Counted from the stretch's first letter, positions 14,758-23,789 are shown. The stretch is 32,858 nt of DNA from Candidatus Methanophagales archaeon (GCA_029241965.1 JAPWVK010000175.1:1-32858), one strand, 5' to 3'. The notes: generated by a model not told the origin, from the letters alone. A program made the numbers and translations.

Positions 14758-16239
14758 TCATTGATGCAGATTCCCGTCCTCATTCAATGCCCTCAGCATC
14801 TCCACAACCGAAAATGCAGCGCGAGTTATGCCCATGCTCCGACTATCAGTATCCGTACCCGCAAGATACAGGTTCTTGATAGGCGTGCGAATATCTGCTA
14901 TTTTCCCGTCAATCGTAACTGCCGCTTTTTCCGGGATCGTAATTTGTTCATGCTGCAGCTCAATGTGCTTTTCTATTTCCGGGATAGCGCGGTAGATCGT
15001 TTCGTATGCCTTCTTCGTCTCTGATTGTTCAGGTTTGTTCTCATCAATCACAAACGCAAATCCCACGAGCTGCTTATCCTTTGGCGCAAGTGATGAGTCG
15101 TAATTGCTGATTGGGATTGCCCAGTACGAATTATCCCTGAACCATACTTCAGAACCAGTGTAGTTAAAAGCGTCCAGTTTCTTCTCCAGACCCAACCAGA
15201 TGGTAAGGCTCTTAGCCTGAGCTATTTCGTTCAGGTCTTCTGCATACGACTTCGGAAGATCATCAACGATAGAAGGCAGATTCTTTGCAAAGCCGGTGTA
15301 GATAACCATATCGGCGTAGTAGATTTCATCTGCCTCGACACCCACCACCATGCCATCCTCGACAAGAATTCGTTTTACCTCGCTTTCCGTCTTAATTCTA
15401 ACCGTTTTTGGGAGCGAGTAGAGAACTGCGTTAAGCACCGATTTGAGCCCCTTGCGTGGGTACCCCTGCAAATCGCGGCCCCTCCTTGCTGCAAGGCTAC
15501 CAATGTATGTAAGCGGGCTGTAAAGATTTTTAAGCGGAATCGAGGATGCAAATGAGCTGTTCAATCTTGCCTTGAGGGATGCATGAAGGTTGTAAGGTAA
15601 TATAGATTGAAGTATGGATTCAGTCTGCTGCGGCTTTTCTATTTTCGCAACCATAGATTCAAACTGCTCCTGCGTGACGCTGTTCTTGATGAAGTCGCTG
15701 CCTGTCAGAACCCGGTGTGCAGACATCTCCTTCATTGACTTGCCAGACAGAAAGTACGAGATTGTGTTGACAAAATCATACGTATCTTTTGAGAGTGTGC
15801 GTGGCAGCGAGTCGTACACCGACTGTTTTGAGAGGTCTGTGCCAAATGTGGAGAGTGTAATCGCTTTGGTAATAGCCGGTGTCAGAACGAGTCGGTCCTT
15901 CTTCGGAAGTACCTCGAACGTCACAAATTCCTTTAGATTCGATGGTATCTTGACAAAATCGGTATCTGTTCTTGCATAGTAATGCCCGTGATCTTCAAAC
16001 ACAGGAATATAATCAAAATAAGTGTCCATCAACCGCTTTAAAGGACCTTCCGTAAGACCCGTGATTGAGTGCGGTCCTGTATCTACCTGAAAGCCGTCTA
16101 CCGTGTAACTGTTACAGTTTCCACCAACGTACTGCATCTTTTCAAGTACCAGGACGCTCTTACCGTGCTTTGACAGCGTCAGCGCTGCCAGAACCCCACT
16201 TATCCCTGCGCCGACAACGATGACATCGTACTTTTTCAT
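14758..16239 (-). CDS. Phytoene desaturase / carotenoid isomerase-like FAD oxidoreductase
   Basis: The 493-aa protein begins with the FAD dinucleotide-binding motif VVGAGISGVLAAL (G10, G12, G15), followed by the EKMQYVGGNC second FAD stretch and DTGPHSITGL. The C-terminus has the family's closing FAD motif IKNLYLAGTDTDSRSMGITR. This matches the CrtI/CrtISO-like amine-oxidase superfamily that desaturates, isomerises or saturates polyprenoid chains. No carotenoid synthesis genes lie beside it, so the substrate could be an isoprenoid quinone, lipid or carotenoid. An AT-rich box (TCTAAATATATC, 16280-16291 on the + strand) about 45 bp upstream may be the promoter. The gene is monocistronic between trpEG and the nitrilase-fusion locus. 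Confidence 0.85.
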   Translation of the reverse strand: MKKYDVIVVGAGISGVLAALTLSKHGKSVLVLEKMQYVGGNCNSYTVDGFQVDTGPHSITGLTEGPLKRLMDTYFDYIPVFEDHGHYYARTDTDFVKIPSNLKEFVTFEVLPKKDRLVLTPAITKAITLSTFGTDLSKQSVYDSLPRTLSKDTYDFVNTISYFLSGKSMKEMSAHRVLTGSDFIKNSVTQEQFESMVAKIEKPQQTESILQSILPYNLHASLKARLNSSFASSIPLKNLYSPLTYIGSLAARRGRDLQGYPRKGLKSVLNAVLYSLPKTVRIKTESEVKRILVEDGMVVGVEADEIYYADMVIYTGFAKNLPSIVDDLPKSYAEDLNEIAQAKSLTIWLGLEKKLDAFNYTGSEVWFRDNSYWAIPISNYDSSLAPKDKQLVGFAFVIDENKPEQSETKKAYETIYRAIPEIEKHIELQHEQITIPEKAAVTIDGKIADIRTPIKNLYLAGTDTDSRSMGITRAAFSVVEMLRALNEDGNLHQ

Positions 16240-16461
16240 TTTTTAATTCTCACTTCGTTAGAGGTTATAAAGAGGTAGTATCTAAATATATCTTCAGCTT
16301 CCAGTTACAGGAACTTGAGCCAAAGGAAGATAAGCGTAAGGGAAAATTAGCCATTGTTCCTTTCTTCTGGCTAAAGGTCTTATCAGTGGCAGAAGCGACT
16401 CCGCAAGGCTGCATGTCGAAACTGGTAGCCGTTTCCATTTAAGACCTGTGATAGACTTCAC
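16240..16461. other. Intergenic stretch with promoter-like elements, no supported gene
   Basis: Besides the TATA-like box for the FAD oxidoreductase there is no gene I can defend. A 67-codon - strand frame (16294-16497) starts with an ATGA overlap at the nitrilase-fusion stop but has a composition unlike a protein. A longer + strand open stretch has no start codon. A short untranslated RNA beginning from the TATA-like direct repeat at 16462-16488 is possible. Confidence 0.3.
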
Positions 16462-16488
16462 AAAACCCGCATAGTATAAATGGCTTGC
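16462..16488 (-). repeat. TATA-containing direct repeat, downstream copy
   Basis: On the - strand this reads GCAAGCCATTTATACTATGC followed by GGG and T-rich DNA. It matches the upstream copy at 18260-18288 except for two missing T residues and a few substitutions. The pair brackets the nitrilase-fusion gene in the same orientation. Confidence 0.5.
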
Positions 16489-16493
16489 TTCTT

Positions 16494-18197
16494 TCATAAC
16501 TCGTAAATTTTGACCAAGACCGCACCTTCTCTGACCTTCATTTCAATTTTATCTTTCGATTTGATAGGGTTATCTGAATATCTCCAGTATCGCGTACTCT
16601 TACTACCCCGATCCCAATAAACACCAGTTGGCCAATTTTCAGGAATATCACGCTTAAAAAATACCGCAGTACCAAAAACAGGACAAATCCACTGTTTTGA
16701 AGCACCTGCAAAACCGTGTTTGGCGAAGAATGAAGTTCCTGAGGGTCCTTCACCTACGGGATAGAAGCAATGTACCAAATTCAAAACTACATCCACATCT
16801 GGATTGGTAAGATTTTTGTGTCTTACTCCATAAGTGTCATAACATACACACATGAAATATTTAACACCATTCAACTCAAAAATACGTGATTTACCGTCTT
16901 CTTCGGCTAAATAATCCTTAGCAAGTTCAACATAATCCTTCTCTTGAGGTGCCGGATGGAACTTTCGTCCTATGGCATCAATACCGTTCTTACTAACGGC
17001 AAGACCAATCTGATCGTGTGCATAATCCTCTTCGTCAACGCTTCCATCTATACCAATACAGACAACGATGTGTTCTTTTATCGTTTCAAGAACGTTTTTT
17101 AGTGACTTCTCTGTCCAATCATATATTGTGCTTGGTTTTTCTTTATCCGTGCGAAACCATCCCCCAGGAAATAAAATAACTCCATCTCCAGACTTTTTGC
17201 TTGCAATACGATCTACAATTTGGGTTAGTGCATCCAACCGTCCATCATTTGAATAGTCCTTATCACTACCGGATTGGAGAATGACCGTTGCTACCCAGCA
17301 ATTCAACTCTTTTCTTTTGCTTTCAATAATATTCTTGAATCTTGCAACGTCATCAGGATTATCAGGATCTAAGCGGCACCACTGCATCTCCTCTGAATAA
17401 AGTCTGATGGTCGGTTCTAAGTTTCCATTTAACCAGGGTAGAAAATCTCTTAGCGTATCATACCATGCGCGTTGCTCATCTCTATAGAGCGGGTCATTAT
17501 CCTTGGCGTTAATTTTATCGCAAAGAGCACCCCATTCCGACAATGAAAAACCTACTTTGAGATTTCGCGGATAGTTTTGAAGTGATATTTTCCGTGGTGC
17601 TGTAAAATGCTGTGACTCATCGAATTCAACAATAAATCCGGGATTCTGAACAAAATAATCGCAGTTCGGAAGCGTATCAGTATAAACAAATTTTTCGCAC
17701 CCCTTGTAATTCTGAAGATCTACGAATATTCGTCTGAGATTTTTGTGATATATGGCATCTTCGAATTTTTCGGGCTCTGTGCCAATATAAAATTTATGAT
17801 TTGGTTTTACCACACCATAAATCTTTTTGAGCATTCTTTCAATAGTATTTTTACACTCAGGGCATCTTTCGTCGTGTTTTTTTTGTGTTGTCTTGGTGAT
17901 TTTATTCTGAGGCGATATTGACTCCTCATTTGTTCTTGATGAAGAAGATTCCGCAATCTCAAATCCCAATCGCGTTAAAAATTTATTTGTCTCTTGACCG
18001 CCACCGAAATTTGACGGATCAAGTTCTTCTCCCACAACGAACTTATTGGCTAAGGATAATACGTATTTTGGTGGGTAACGTTTCCCATTAAAGATGAGAA
18101 CAAACTTCGTTGATTTTCTACCTGGTGGAATTGACCCTGCATCAATTTCCTCCAAAGCCTTTTTCACGTGTTCACGTGTGATGTTTGACGGAATCAT
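16494..18197 (-). CDS. ScoMcrA-N-like / endonuclease-like / nitrilase-like three-part protein
   Basis: Residues 1-82 (ITREHVKKALEEIDAGSIPP, GKRYPPKYVLSLAN, ELDPSNFGGGQETNKFL) match, from memory, the N-terminal head domain of ScoMcrA-type modification-dependent restriction enzymes. Residues 110-255 contain CPEC (C112, C115) and NCDYF with FIVEFDESQHF (D180, E191, D193), which fits a PD-(D/E)xK-like nuclease core. Residues 298-530 resemble a C-N hydrolase (nitrilase): ILFPGGWF, GRKFHP (K412) and MCVCYDTYG (C452). The expected catalytic Glu position looks like Gly (G345), so the domain may be a binder rather than an enzyme. GGAGG precedes the start, and a TATA box lies upstream. Likely a defence or nucleic-acid-sensing protein; the function is not established. 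Confidence 0.7.
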   Translation of the reverse strand: MIPSNITREHVKKALEEIDAGSIPPGRKSTKFVLIFNGKRYPPKYVLSLANKFVVGEELDPSNFGGGQETNKFLTRLGFEIAESSSSRTNEESISPQNKITKTTQKKHDERCPECKNTIERMLKKIYGVVKPNHKFYIGTEPEKFEDAIYHKNLRRIFVDLQNYKGCEKFVYTDTLPNCDYFVQNPGFIVEFDESQHFTAPRKISLQNYPRNLKVGFSLSEWGALCDKINAKDNDPLYRDEQRAWYDTLRDFLPWLNGNLEPTIRLYSEEMQWCRLDPDNPDDVARFKNIIESKRKELNCWVATVILQSGSDKDYSNDGRLDALTQIVDRIASKKSGDGVILFPGGWFRTDKEKPSTIYDWTEKSLKNVLETIKEHIVVCIGIDGSVDEEDYAHDQIGLAVSKNGIDAIGRKFHPAPQEKDYVELAKDYLAEEDGKSRIFELNGVKYFMCVCYDTYGVRHKNLTNPDVDVVLNLVHCFYPVGEGPSGTSFFAKHGFAGASKQWICPVFGTAVFFKRDIPENWPTGVYWDRGSKSTRYWRYSDNPIKSKDKIEMKVREGAVLVKIYEL

Positions 18198-18259
18198 TTA
18201 TAATCCTCCTTCCATTTTGGATGTGTGTTTCGACCATGCTCAATATTCTACAGATTTTT

Positions 18260-18288
18260 AAATTCCGTATAGTATAAAAATGGCTTAC
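18260..18288 (-). promoter_or_regulatory. Promoter of the nitrilase-fusion gene, upstream copy of the direct repeat
   Basis: On the - strand GTAAGCCATTTTTATACTAT contains a TATA-like TTTTTATACTA about 80 bp before the ATG at 18197, leaving a leader of roughly 55 nt that ends with a GGAGG ribosome site. The same element, slightly altered, recurs at 16462-16488 at the other end of the gene. Confidence 0.45.
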
Positions 18289-18309
18289 CTATTCCACCGA
18301 AAAGTGTCT

Positions 18310-18684
18310 TCACCACTTCTCAAACGTCCTTCCGACTGAGGTTATTAACCAGCCTGTCTCCCCGTTGATCTCAATTCGTTTTGCCACGCGAAGATAAAAA
18401 AACGTTATACTCGAGACACGTAGTAGGTACATTGGTTGTCCATTGACTTTGGATTGCTTCTTTTCTTTTAACGGCGACCCGATATCATCTATCTTCTTAA
18501 TCTGTTCAAGTTGTTTTTCGGTACACCACACGAAGTAGCAAGGGTCCGGGAACCTCCAGCGCTTTTCCAAGTATGCAAGCGGATCGCTGAATCCCTCTCC
18601 CGTTAAGAATTGCTCGTCCGTGGGTAAATCAGCATATGTGCCGCCAAAAATATCATGCTTCACGCAGTCAAGTTCAAATGACAT
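18310..18684 (-). CDS. Hypothetical protein, 124 aa
   Basis: I do not recognise this family. The protein is soluble, aromatic-rich (EKRWRFPDPCYFVWC, YLLRVSSITFFYLRVA) and ends WLITSVGRTFEKW, with no signal peptide or membrane segment. A GGAGGAG lies five bases before the ATG, which makes the start convincing. A TATA-like ATTATAAATGG (about 18712-18722 on the - strand) sits 30-40 bp upstream. It lies between the rqcH operon and the nitrilase-fusion gene on the same strand, but the fusion gene has its own promoter, so there is no strong reason to link them functionally. Confidence 0.65.
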   Translation of the reverse strand: MSFELDCVKHDIFGGTYADLPTDEQFLTGEGFSDPLAYLEKRWRFPDPCYFVWCTEKQLEQIKKIDDIGSPLKEKKQSKVNGQPMYLLRVSSITFFYLRVAKRIEINGETGWLITSVGRTFEKW

Positions 18685-18732
18685 CTACTCTCCTCCTCTG
18701 CAATTTGTCGGTCCCATTTATAATCTTGATTT

Positions 18733-20664
18733 TTATTGAGCCGGATAATACCCTTTAATCCTCGACTTCCCGGGCGGAAGAAACCCCATTATCTTCTCAT
18801 GTCCCCGCTTTGCTATTTGTTCACCTAATTCTTTATTTGTCTTTACACGCTCGACAAAGAACTTCACGAGTTCTTTTGAAAGCTCGTTCTTCTCCAAATC
18901 GCCACCAGGCTCGAGTTGCACGCAAACATCCAACTTATCCTTTTGCATATCAGGGCATGCAGCCAACCTGTCTTTTTCGATACCTATGCACAACCCTAAC
19001 GCCGCTTTAAAGTACTTCCTTTTGCCTCGTACCACAAAGCTTCCTTTCTTTATATACTCCCCCGACTGCGGTGTCTTACTTACCTGCTCGCCCGAAACGC
19101 AATAGCATTCGCCCTCGTAGAACCCGTATTTCCAGAGACCCGAGTACGAAGCTGCGAATTGCGCTATCTCTCTCAAGCACACTTCAGAGACGTCTTTACC
19201 GCCCGTCTTTGCTATCACCACCGGCGCACCCTCAGCCTGTGTATGAAAAAAGAGATCTTCAGCATCCATATACTTCTTCACAAGTAACTCATTCGTCGTG
19301 GCATCCTTTCCACCCAGCACAAGAAAACCATCTGAAGTTTCGAACCATCTAAACCTCTCGTACCACTCTCTCTTCTCTCGCTTTACCTCTTCCTTCTTCT
19401 TTGGTATCAAATCCGCCTCTACTCTCACCTCACGCTCCTTCTCACGGCGTACTTTCTCTTTCGTATCTTCTATTGCTCGTTCCAGACCCGCCCTTTTCTT
19501 TCGGAGCACTTTCACTCGTTCGTAACACACACCAGCGTTCTTGTGCAACGATACAGAAGTATCAATCTCAAGCGTAAGGTCCGTATCTGGCAGCGTCACC
19601 TCTACAATCTTCTTTTTCTTCTGCATATCCTGCAAGATCTGCTCTATATCGGTGAAACGTGCATAGATCAACTCTCCCTTTCTTATCCACGCTTCTTCGT
19701 TCTCTTTGAATTTGAGAAACGCATCTTTTTGCTCCTTCAAAACATGCTCATACTTACCGATTTGCTCGCCACGTACATCCTGCGCCTTCTCTTCTATCTC
19801 TTCCGCTATCTTCACCGTAAAAAATTCGTCCACGGCATCGTTGAACGAAGGGAAAAACACTTTCTCATTGTGTTCATACGTGTTCAACTCAAACGGGAGA
19901 ACGTCCACCCGCTCTTCGCCTTCTCGTTCTATAACGATGTGTGGTTTCAACCGGGACTGATCACTCGTTAATACCGGTTCAAGTATTGCGAATATCGCCT
20001 CACTGATGACTTTTATTTCGGGTTCCGCAAGCTCATCCGCTTTCTTATTCTTATTAACCCCTGCTTTTTCACACACTTCTTCTGCATATAGTCCGCCTAA
20101 ATTCAAGTCCGATGCCAGAACCCGTACCACATCCTTCCCCGTAGATTTACACAAGTCTATCAACGCTTGTTCGCTCATTTGTAGTGGATTTGCTCTTGAG
20201 GGGGGTCGCTCATACTTCTCTCGCACTTTTATATCCCGGGACGAGAAGCTCTTTCTTCGCAACGGCATCAAAATCTGCTCTTCTTCGTCTATAAGCACAA
20301 TGTTCCCGCGTGGCAGTAACTCCGCTATCAAACTGAGTTTGCTATCCCAGCGCTCTACCGTTATCTCTACTATTCGGTCGAAGTCAAGCTGCCGTATTTG
20401 GCTAATCCTACCGCCATTGAGCTTTTTTCGCAGGTACATCGGGAAATTCGACGGTATTCGTGGCGTGGCTCTCTTATATTTGGTGATATGAATCCTCTTA
20501 CCCGCTTCTATGACAAGATCAACTGCGCCTTTATCTTTCTGATGTAGTTTTAGCCTGATTTCATCTCTTCCTATCTGGTATACTTTCTCTACTCGTGCCA
20601 ATATCAGTTCTTGTAATTCGGCAACGATAGCTGCTATGTCCACACTACTCAGTGATTCTTTCAT
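18733..20664 (-). CDS. rqcH: NFACT-family ribosome quality control protein (archaeal Rqc2/RqcH)
   Basis: The 643-aa protein has an NFACT-N domain (SSVDIAAIVAELQELI; QLDFDRIVEI with the conserved Asp-Arg at 96-97), a helix-hairpin-helix region near 185-220, a long charged coiled coil (about 280-430) and the NFACT-R domain (RWFETSDGFLVLGGKDATTN, about 431-545). This is the Rqc2/RqcH/NEMF family, which binds stalled large ribosomal subunits with tRNA and, in RqcH, extends the nascent chain with alanine; the Asp-Arg pair is needed for tailing. It overlaps the PAC2-family gene by 4 nt (ATGA), so the two are co-translated. Length matches archaeal members that lack the long eukaryotic C-terminus. 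Confidence 0.92.
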   Translation of the reverse strand: MKESLSSVDIAAIVAELQELILARVEKVYQIGRDEIRLKLHQKDKGAVDLVIEAGKRIHITKYKRATPRIPSNFPMYLRKKLNGGRISQIRQLDFDRIVEITVERWDSKLSLIAELLPRGNIVLIDEEEQILMPLRRKSFSSRDIKVREKYERPPSRANPLQMSEQALIDLCKSTGKDVVRVLASDLNLGGLYAEEVCEKAGVNKNKKADELAEPEIKVISEAIFAILEPVLTSDQSRLKPHIVIEREGEERVDVLPFELNTYEHNEKVFFPSFNDAVDEFFTVKIAEEIEEKAQDVRGEQIGKYEHVLKEQKDAFLKFKENEEAWIRKGELIYARFTDIEQILQDMQKKKKIVEVTLPDTDLTLEIDTSVSLHKNAGVCYERVKVLRKKRAGLERAIEDTKEKVRREKEREVRVEADLIPKKKEEVKREKREWYERFRWFETSDGFLVLGGKDATTNELLVKKYMDAEDLFFHTQAEGAPVVIAKTGGKDVSEVCLREIAQFAASYSGLWKYGFYEGECYCVSGEQVSKTPQSGEYIKKGSFVVRGKRKYFKAALGLCIGIEKDRLAACPDMQKDKLDVCVQLEPGGDLEKNELSKELVKFFVERVKTNKELGEQIAKRGHEKIMGFLPPGKSRIKGYYPAQ

Positions 20665-21476
20665 CCATACATGTATTGAGAAGCGTCAGCTCCGATTCCA
20701 TCGCCCCGATAGACATCAGCTTTCTCTCTTTCTCTCCTTATTCTCTCTTCAACGCCTTCTGCACTTTCCGTGAACATCTTTTCTATCTTTTCCGTTTCTA
20801 TCTCTATCCCTGACATCTTCTTAAAAGCTCTAAGTGCACCGGCACACGCTCTCAGGTCCTCCGGGTATTTGCCAACGCCGAGAATAGAGTAACTTTCAAT
20901 GCCCAGTTTAGCAGCAAAACCTGGAAGAAGACCTATTTTACGATTAATGGAATACCTACCAATGTTTTTTCTCGTCATCTTTTCCATCCCCGTAGAAACT
21001 TCCTTCTTCGAGCCTTCGAAGAATCCAATATACGCTTCTATTCCGGGCTCTATATCCCGGAAAGGTTCTTGAAAAGGCATTATCAGGCCTACGGTATATA
21101 ACTCGCGAACACCAAGCCCTTTTACGATGTGTGCCACGCCCTCCGCCTGTTTATACGTTGCTTTTGGTAAATATTCCGCTTCCGGATATTTGCCAACATA
21201 ACAGAACAACCGCTTAGCCGCACTGTACCAAAGCTCGTCGTGTGGGATTTCAAATTCGTCCTCGCGTGCTTCCACTATCGGTGGGAAATTATACGAGTAC
21301 AAACTCAATATCTTCTCGGAATCCGTTAAAAGCTCCTTTAGATGATACGGTATGATATTACCCAGCGGCGGAAACCCGGCAACTAAGATATTATCGTGAG
21401 TCTGTACCTCCTCTTTAAACTTCGCCTCGTCCACATTCCAATAAGACGTAAAATCTTCTATTTCAAATCTTTTCAT
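20661..21476 (-). CDS. PAC2-family (proteasome assembly chaperone-like) protein
   Basis: The 271-aa protein has the PAC2 pattern: NILVAGFPPLGNI near the start, then VAHIVKGLGVRELYTVGL, GRYSINRKIGLLPGFAAKL and ILGVGKYPEDLRACAGALR, ending in a charged helix (VEERIRREREKADVYRGDG). Archaeal PAC2 proteins are related to the PAC2/PAC1 chaperones and bacterial homologues and are often encoded with the proteasome or translation quality-control genes. Being directly coupled to rqcH suggests a link between tailing of stalled chains and their degradation, but this is inference. It is the first gene of the operon; its promoter would lie in the 74-bp AT-rich space shared with the divergent reductase. Confidence 0.8.
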   Translation of the reverse strand: MKRFEIEDFTSYWNVDEAKFKEEVQTHDNILVAGFPPLGNIIPYHLKELLTDSEKILSLYSYNFPPIVEAREDEFEIPHDELWYSAAKRLFCYVGKYPEAEYLPKATYKQAEGVAHIVKGLGVRELYTVGLIMPFQEPFRDIEPGIEAYIGFFEGSKKEVSTGMEKMTRKNIGRYSINRKIGLLPGFAAKLGIESYSILGVGKYPEDLRACAGALRAFKKMSGIEIETEKIEKMFTESAEGVEERIRREREKADVYRGDGIGADASQYMYG

Positions 21477-21550
21477 TTTAACGCATTATTAAATTAGCAA
21501 TACGATAATAGAATAAATAGAACATATACATAAATATTAAGGATTGACAA
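21477..21550. promoter_or_regulatory. Divergent AT-rich promoter region
   Basis: The 74 bp between PAC2 (-) and geranylgeranyl reductase (+) contain ACATATACATAAATATT about 25 bp before the + strand ATG and CTATTTATTC about 30-40 bp before the - strand ATG. Both are placed like archaeal TATA boxes. Confidence 0.4.
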
Positions 21551-22732
21551 ATGAGAGAGGAGAGGCATGACGTTGTAGTGGTAGGAGCAGGCCCTGCGGG
21601 TAGTGTGACTGCGCGTGTTGCAGCGGAGCGGGGTTTAGATGTCCTTTTGATAGACCGGAATCTGGAGATTGGCGTGCCGGTGAAATGTGCAGAAGGTGTG
21701 AGTAAAGAGATAAAAGACCTTGTTACGCTCGATGAGAAATGGGTATGTGCAGAGGCAAAAGGAGCGCACATATACAGTCCAGATGGTACGAAAGTGGTGA
21801 TGGGCGGGGACAACATGGATGAAGTGGGCTATGTGCTCGAGCGCAGAATATTTGACAAGTTCCTTGCAAGCGAAGCTGCAAGAGCAGGTGCACAACTGAG
21901 AATAAGAACTGAAGCTTATGACGTTATCAAAGAAGACGGCTACGTGAAAGGCGTCTATGTTCGCGGTATGGATGGCGATAGACGCATACATGCGCAGATC
22001 GTGGTGGGTGCGGACGGTGTGGAATCGCGAGTGGGAAGATGGGCCGGCATTGACACGCATCTGCCGCCTTCTGAAGTAACTACATGTGCTGAGTTCCTGA
22101 TGTGCGGTATCGAGTCGGATAGGGAATATTCAGAATTCTTCGTGGGCAGCCAGATAGCACCAAAAGGCTATGCCTGGATATTTCCAAAAGGTGGAGATTG
22201 CGCGAATGTTGGTCTCGGAATATGCGGAGATGCCAGCGGTGAAAACCACCGTGCAATTGATTATTTGAATGCTTTTGTACGTAATAAGTTCCCAGCAGGA
22301 AAAGTAGTGGCTGAGATGTACGGTGCGACACCGCTTAGTGGTCCGTTAAAAGAAAGCGTGTTAAATGGGCTTATTTTGGTTGGTGATGCTGCGAGGCAGG
22401 TCAATCCATTGACCGGTGGAGGCATCGCGTATGCAATGTACGCAGGCGAAATAGCAGGCGATGTAATTGCGAAGGCGGTGCAGGAAAAGGATTATTCAAA
22501 GAAGAGGTTGCAAGAATACGATAGCAGATGTAAAGACAAATTTGGAAAAAGGCTGGATACCGGCTTGAAAGCAAAGGATTTCTTCTTCGGGCTCTCAGAC
22601 GACAACCTTAATGGGCTTGCTCATTCTTTAGAGCACGTAAAAATAGAGGAAATTACACCAAGGGCGCTGTTAGCGGAATTGATAAAGAAAAATCCAAAGA
22701 TGCTGTTTGGATTGGCAAAAAAGCTGTTATAA
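21551..22732 (+). CDS. Geranylgeranyl reductase family protein (digeranylgeranylglycerophospholipid reductase)
   Basis: The 393-aa flavoprotein starts with DVVVVGAGPAGSVTAR (G12, G14, G17), followed by the family's PVKCAEG (C46), the GADGVESRVGR second motif, GYAWIFPKG and GDAARQVNPLTGGGI near 275-290. These features match archaeal geranylgeranyl reductases, which use reduced FAD to saturate the double bonds of archaeal ether lipids at the membrane surface. AGGATT precedes the ATG weakly; a TATA-like box about 25 bp upstream suggests a leaderless transcript. The gene stands alone between the rqcH operon and the suf operon. Membrane-lipid reduction is the main role known for archaeal members; other isoprenoid substrates are possible. 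Confidence 0.9.
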   Translation: MREERHDVVVVGAGPAGSVTARVAAERGLDVLLIDRNLEIGVPVKCAEGVSKEIKDLVTLDEKWVCAEAKGAHIYSPDGTKVVMGGDNMDEVGYVLERRIFDKFLASEAARAGAQLRIRTEAYDVIKEDGYVKGVYVRGMDGDRRIHAQIVVGADGVESRVGRWAGIDTHLPPSEVTTCAEFLMCGIESDREYSEFFVGSQIAPKGYAWIFPKGGDCANVGLGICGDASGENHRAIDYLNAFVRNKFPAGKVVAEMYGATPLSGPLKESVLNGLILVGDAARQVNPLTGGGIAYAMYAGEIAGDVIAKAVQEKDYSKKRLQEYDSRCKDKFGKRLDTGLKAKDFFFGLSDDNLNGLAHSLEHVKIEEITPRALLAELIKKNPKMLFGLAKKLL

Positions 22733-23021
22733 AACTTCTTTAGTTGCGTTTAAATCATAGCTCTTATAGCCTGTAACCCGTTAACCATCTCACAAACACT
22801 GCGTTTTCCATCGCATAATTGCCCACCTAAAAAACAAATTGTTTAATCCCCATTACGTACCACGCCTACATCAAATCCCAACAATACTCAATCCAAAAAG
22901 TGTAGAAATGAAATCATCCTCAGTTCGATAGTTTTTTGGCGAATCCACATCGAAATCATAAGGCTCGACACAGGAATAAACTTTAAATCTTTTTCCTCTC
23001 TCTTCTTTTACGTGGGATAAA
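22733..23021. other. Intergenic stretch before suf operon
   Basis: I see no gene here that I can support. CTTTAAATC near 22980-22990, about 35 bp before sufC, is a possible TATA box. A - strand frame crossing sufC and this gap ends with PYDFDVDSPKNYRTEDDF, which has protein-like composition but lacks its own start, so it is recorded only as a possible remnant. Confidence 0.3.
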
Positions 23022-23789
23022 ATGCTGGAAATAAAAGATTTGACTGTGGAAGTAATAGGCAAAGAAATAATACGTGATTTGAACCTTAATATAGAAGAAG
23101 GCGAGGTGCACGTATTATTTGGGCCTAACGGCTGTGGCAAGACAACACTTCTGATGACCCTGCTGGGGTTTCCCAATTATAAGGTCACAGACGGGTGTAT
23201 AACGTTTAAAGGTGTGGATATAACCAACTTGCCGACCAACGAACGTGTGACATTAGGAATGGGCATGTCATTCCAGCATCCGCCAGAGATAAGAGGAGTA
23301 AGGCTCGGCGATATGGTGAACATTGCACAGGGCAGAAAAGAAGAGACGATAGACGAAGACGTGATCGCACTTGCAAAAAGGCTTAATATATCAGTTGAGT
23401 TCTTAAACAGGGATGTGAACCTTGGCTTTTCTGGCGGCGAGGTCAAAAGGTCGGAGATACTGCAACTGCTCGCGCAATCTCCAGATTTTATCATGTTCGA
23501 CGAACCGGATTCGGGCGTGGATGTCGAGAACATAGAACTCATAGGTGTGATAATGAGTGAGCTTCTGGATAGAAACAAGATGCCCAGCAAAAGAGAGAAA
23601 GCAGGGCTTATAATTACGCATAGCGGGTCTATAATGCGACACATAAAGGCAGACCGTGCACATGTGATGCTCGAAGGACGAATAGCCTGCTCTGGTATGC
23701 CTGACGAGATAACAAGGAACGTCATGGAGACTGGTTTTGAAAGATGTGTAGAGTTATGTGTACGTAGTAAAGAGGTAGATGCGGAATGA
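23022..23789 (+). CDS. sufC: SufC-type Fe-S cluster assembly ATPase
   Basis: The 255-aa ABC ATPase has Walker A GPNGCGKTT (34-42), the Q-loop GMSFQHPPEIRGV, the signature LGFSGGEVKRSEI and Walker B FIMFDEPDSGVD, with the switch His in THSG. The signature SGGE-KR-EI and DEPDSG are typical of SufC rather than transport ATPases. It drives assembly of Fe-S clusters on SufB in the cytoplasm. The stop overlaps the sufB start by 4 nt. No sufS, sufE or sufU is present, which fits the minimal two-gene archaeal arrangement. The start at 23022 has only a weak ribosome site (GTGG), so a short leader is likely. Confidence 0.92.
   Translation: MLEIKDLTVEVIGKEIIRDLNLNIEEGEVHVLFGPNGCGKTTLLMTLLGFPNYKVTDGCITFKGVDITNLPTNERVTLGMGMSFQHPPEIRGVRLGDMVNIAQGRKEETIDEDVIALAKRLNISVEFLNRDVNLGFSGGEVKRSEILQLLAQSPDFIMFDEPDSGVDVENIELIGVIMSELLDRNKMPSKREKAGLIITHSGSIMRHIKADRAHVMLEGRIACSGMPDEITRNVMETGFERCVELCVRSKEVDAE

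Noticed and set aside
16294-16497. 67-codon - strand frame with ATGA overlap at the nitrilase-fusion stop
   Set aside because: Composition is not protein-like and there is no ribosome site; the overlap may be chance.
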